NCBI GenBank assembly: GCA_039545275.1
Contig: BCHS01000012.1
Location: 558,001-622,000 of the forward strand
Origin: Pseudomicrostroma phylloplanum
Lineage: Eukaryota; Basidiomycota; Exobasidiomycetes; Microstromatales
Direction: 5' to 3'
Length of the DNA stretch: 64,000 bases
Each line of letters opens with the position of its first letter. Positions within the stretch are counted from its first letter, which is position 1. Below are positions 61,221 to 64,000 of the stretch, piece after piece. Position numbers and translations under genes: made by a program. A model generated the notes under the pieces. That model had not been told where the DNA came from, made no database searches, and saw only the letters and a list, made by a program, of their open reading frames with translations.

Positions 61221-61629
61221 GACGTGTATGGGTGGGGAGGTGGGTGTATGCTACGACTATCGTCGCGCGTTGAAGGATGAGGTGGTATGAAAGAGGTAGT
61301 GAGCGTAGCTGCGGCGTTGGTACTGCTCGTCGTCGTGGTGGTGTGCGATGTGATGGTCCTCCCCTCTTTGGTATTCTAATCTGGGTATGGCAGTGTGTGT
61401 GTGGATGCGCCTGCGTGTGTGTGCGTGTGACTGCGTGTGTGTTCCACTGTAGGTCTCGCCCAGTGTCGCCCTCGCGTGGCTTGCGCGCTCGCACGTCCCC
61501 GCGTCATTCACGCACGGCCGCCTTGCGGAACAAGCGACATCTGCATACCCAAGCCATTGTACGATTTCGACCACCTCGCACCTCCTACCCACCCGCAGCA
61601 TCCCTTACCCCTCTTGCTCACCACCAACC
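61221..61629. promoter_or_regulatory. Divergent promoter of YSC84 and HADH with a TG tract
   Basis: A 409-bp gap between divergent start codons with a TG/TGCG-rich tract at about 61390-61443. Small frames here read as Thr/His-rich low complexity from the CA strand and are not called. Confidence 0.45.
61390..61443. repeat. TG-rich microsatellite
   Basis: Imperfect GTGTGT and GCGTGTG units, similar in type to the tract at 617-745. Confidence 0.8.
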
Positions 61630-62714
61630 ATGTCCTCCCTCACTAATCCCATCAAGCGCCTCGCCATCATCGGCGCAGGTCAAATGGGCACCGGAATAGC
61701 CTACGTATCCGCCCTCCGTGCCCGCTGCCTCTCCGTAACCCTCGTCGATTCCTCACCCCAGCAACTCTCAAAGAGCAGTACATTCCTTGAGTCACTTTTG
61801 CAGAAAGACCTCAAGAAGGGGAAGATACAGGAAGAGGAGGCACACCAGGCGAGGGGAGCTTGGAGGACAGTGGGAAGTGTGGAGGAGCTCGGGCGGGCAT
61901 ATCCGGGGAAAGCGGGAGGGGGGGAGGGACTGGATATGGTTATTGAGGCTGCGACGGAGAAGCTGCCCGTCAAGCAGTCCATCTTCGCCTCCCTCGCTCG
62001 CGCATTTCCTGACCCGCACACGATACTGGCGACCAACACTAGCAGTATCTCCATCAGCAAGATAGCCGCAAGCGCCGTCCTCCCCTCCTCCTCCTCCTCC
62101 TCCGAGGGAGAGGAAGCAGAGGGGCCGGCCAACAGCAGCAGTGCCACCCGCGTCGTAGGTCTACACTGGATGAACCCCGTCCCCGTTCTGCCCCTCGTGG
62201 AGATCATTCCAGCTCTGCAGACGAGCGTCGAGACGCTGCACCGGGCCCGCACCTTTGCAGAGCTCTGCGGCAAGACCATCGTCCAATCCAAAGACTCTCC
62301 AGGGTTCATCGCCAACCGTCTCCTCATGCCATACATAAACGAAGCGATCATCTGTTTGGATGAGGGAGTGGCTTCAAAGGAGGATATTGACACGACGATG
62401 CATCTTGCAATGGGACATCCGATGGGACCACTGAGGCTGGCAGATTTCATTGGGTTGGATACCTGCGCGAGTATTATGCAGACGCTGTATGGAGAGACGG
62501 GAGACTCGAAGTATAGACCGGCGGTATTGCTGGGGAGAATGGTGGATGCGGGATGGGTGGGGAAGAAGGGTGGGAAGGGGTTTTATGAGTGAGTTGAGTC
62601 CGGTGCAGCCCTGCCTTGCCTTGCCTGGCCTGGCAGCTGGGGAGATCCCTTCGAGCAGGCTGATATTGAATCTACTGTCCTTGTCTTCTGTACCGCTCGC
62701 CGAACAGCTACTGA
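61630..62714 (+). CDS. 3-hydroxyacyl-CoA (3-hydroxybutyryl-CoA) dehydrogenase
   Basis: Exon 1 (61630-62588) has the NAD-binding motif GAGQMGTGIAYVSA and the acidic DxS of VTLVDSS. It continues with MVIEAATEKLPVKQ, LATNTSSISISKIA, and the catalytic His region VGLHWMNPVPVLPLVEII with SPGFIANRLLMPYINEA. A GTGAGT donor at 62589 and a CAG acceptor at 62707 add a 7-nt last exon, which changes the end from GFYE to the canonical GFYDY stop. This L-3-hydroxyacyl-CoA dehydrogenase acts in short-chain beta-oxidation. No clear presequence is present, so the location may be peroxisomal or cytosolic. A Ser-rich, acidic insert lies in the middle. Confidence 0.9.
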
Positions 62715-63459
62715 GCCATTCTCGATATCTGCAACCCGGGCCTCCAACCTAAGGATACCATCCCGCTTGGTTCAGATGAGCCTGACAGCTGCGTCGCTCT
62801 CACGATTCCCGACGCTTCGCGACTGCTCTTTACGATTCTGAGGCCGCGTCGGCTCGGCAGAGCCTTGAGCTTTCTCTCAAGATTTCCGTTTCTTTGCTCA
62901 AGAGCTCGCTCGGAAGACTTTAGAAAGTCGGCAGCACAGTCACCCTCGGTATCAGTCTGTACAGCAGTCTCAGCTCAACGAAAAGGACTCAGTCGTATGT
63001 ACGCGAGAAATCTTAAATTTCAATTTGGGCAGAAGAGGGAACCAGGCGGCCTATACAACGGCACTCCCCTTCTTCATGGTCCCCAAGGGTACTGCATATC
63101 CTAACTTGCTTGTCAAGAGATATGCAGGTGTATGTTAAATTCCTCCAAACGTTCCTTTCGCTTGTCGATATCAAAACAGGCGAACCAGAATGTCCACCTC
63201 GACGTCGACGACTAGGGCTAATGAGCTGGTGGCGCTCGTGTCCTACCAAGAATGCCTCCAGCCATAGTTCTTTGATCTCCTATAATTAAAGTTGCTGCTT
63301 GTCCTTCCACATCGTTCGCTTGGCCTTGCGAGCAGACGCTCGCTCACGGGAGAACTGGGTCGACCGCGGTGGCTGGAGTCCGAGTTAGGACCTTCCTCGT
63401 CCGTGCCCTCTGCGTCGCATGTTCCTCGCAGGAGGAGTCACAGTACGCAGTCCGTACCT
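62715..63459. other. Intergenic, nothing recognised
   Basis: About 745 bp without a supported gene. Short frames occur on both strands but lack start context and domains. The AT content rises somewhat near 63100-63160 and 63270-63300. Confidence 0.4.
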
Positions 63460-63555
63460 TGTCGTCCATCTCCTACGGCTACGAGGGAAGGAATAGAGGG
63501 AGCGCTCTGTCGTCCGCCTTCGACCGCTACGAGGCATGAAGTCGACGGTGCGCTG
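63460..63555. repeat. Two tandem imperfect 48-bp direct repeats
   Basis: Copy 1 (63460-63507) and copy 2 (63508-63555) both start TGTCGTCC and share CTACGAGG and a GCGCT end. The second overlaps the stop of the possible gene listed next. Confidence 0.7.
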
Positions 63556-64000
63556 GGCTTGACTGAGCCTCGGTAGGTCTCGACGTCTCGTAGCAGATCT
63601 GAAAGGTGATACAGAGGACCACGAGATAGAGCCAGTACCTGATGTGGTCGTGGCAAACGGTCTTGCAGGCGCCGCGGATGACATTCGGGGGACCTATCAG
63701 CAGTCGCACGTTTCCGGGCTCGTATCCCAGTGTGGGGTCCAGGCGATCGACTGTGGCCCACTTGAGAGGGAGGATGGCGCCGCAAGGGTCCTTGCGCTCT
63801 GACACCCACTGGACACGATCGGTGTCCACCGCTGGCATCTGTAGGCGCTGCCGATGAGAAGCGGCGGCGGCGAACTGTTCCTTGTATGCCAGAGAGATGC
63901 TGCAAAAGGCAACGAGTGACGCGCCTGAGCTCCTGGTCGATGGCATGCTCGCTGGTGGGCAGGACCGGGCTGAAGATCTTTGCGTGTCGGGCGATGGCCC
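63527..64000 (-). CDS. Possible partial gene, HNH-like or zinc-lacking fold, runs off the right edge
   Basis: An open frame without stop reaches from the right edge to 63527. It includes PLKWATVDRLDPTLGYEPGN and VRLLIGPPNVIRG. The string VDRLDPxxGYxPxNVRL resembles blocks in HNH-type or related nuclease-like proteins in fungi and phages (order D-R-L/I-D, G-Y, N-V-R/Q). No HNH histidine pair is visible in the part shown. A 40-nt intron (donor after DHIR, acceptor CTTTCAG) might replace the last hydrophobic stretch. I cannot fix the start, which may lie outside the window. Treat this as a tentative gene. Confidence 0.32.
   Translation of the reverse strand, partial: GPSPDTQRSSARSCPPASMPSTRSSGASLVAFCSISLAYKEQFAAAASHRQRLQMPAVDTDRVQWVSERKDPCGAILPLKWATVDRLDPTLGYEPGNVRLLIGPPNVIRGACKTVCHDHIRYWLYLVVLCITFQICYETSRPTEAQSSPAHRRLHAS

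Noticed and set aside
1..64000. CRISPR arrays, bacterial operons or integrated prophage
   Set aside because: No regularly spaced direct repeats of that type; introns, tRNA introns and gene content are eukaryotic.

Overview
The window is nuclear DNA of a filamentous or dimorphic fungus, most likely a basidiomycete and perhaps a smut relative (Ustilaginomycotina). The reasons are compact, GC-rich gene spacing, many short spliceosomal introns (mostly 69-95 nt, GTGAGT-type donors, CTNAC-like branch points), tRNA genes with 14-16 nt introns, and a typical fungal housekeeping set. The subphylum is an inference from overall protein feel; no marker in the window fixes it.

Layout. 0-6 kb: the 5' part of an NDUFAF7-type complex I assembly methyltransferase (runs off the left edge), casein kinase 2 beta, a TPR co-chaperone-like gene with a 17-nt microexon, and an SDR oxidoreductase. 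6.4-8.9 kb: a secreted multi-module protein whose modules are cysteine pairs followed by basic tails with dibasic sites. 9.3-16.2 kb: the U3 snoRNP HEAT protein UTP10 and tRNA-Ala. 16.5-20.4 kb: two tandem genes of an unnamed secreted family (members A and B). They share a signal peptide and carry 2 and 8 glycine-rich hydrophobic modules with cationic tails. 21-30.6 kb: a WKF-domain protein, a SET domain fused in one reading frame to tRNA adenosine deaminase subunit TAD3, and the actin-patch protein BBC1. 30.7-39.6 kb: tRNA-Ser, a Zn2Cys6 transcription factor, the SUMO protease ULP2 and a small mitochondrial protein. 39.7-43.2 kb: two more members of the secreted family (C and D), alternating with a broken 3' fragment of the endocytic NECAP gene and then the intact NECAP gene, which is the trace of a tandem segmental duplication. 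43.5-62.7 kb: Miro GTPase GEM1, mitochondrial aspartyl-tRNA synthetase, a DHR2-like DEAH helicase, TFIIIA, a long repeat protein with an N-terminal membrane anchor, a YSC84-type SYLF protein and a 3-hydroxyacyl-CoA dehydrogenase. The right end holds direct repeats and a possible partial gene.

How it fits together. The housekeeping genes are unrelated single genes, often in divergent or convergent pairs with 100-600 bp between them. Several share a theme: ribosome and tRNA work (UTP10, DHR2, TFIIIA, TAD3, mitochondrial AspRS), mitochondria (NDUFAF7, GEM1, AspRS, the small presequence protein) and endocytosis/actin (BBC1, NECAP, YSC84). The accessory content is the secreted genes at 6.4-8.9, 16.5-20.4 and 39.7-41.5 kb. 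Each combines a signal peptide, dibasic (Kex2-type) sites and repeated hydrophobic-plus-cationic modules, as expected for precursors cut into several secreted peptides. This is the best candidate for an undescribed system here. Its function is unknown and only the architecture is seen.
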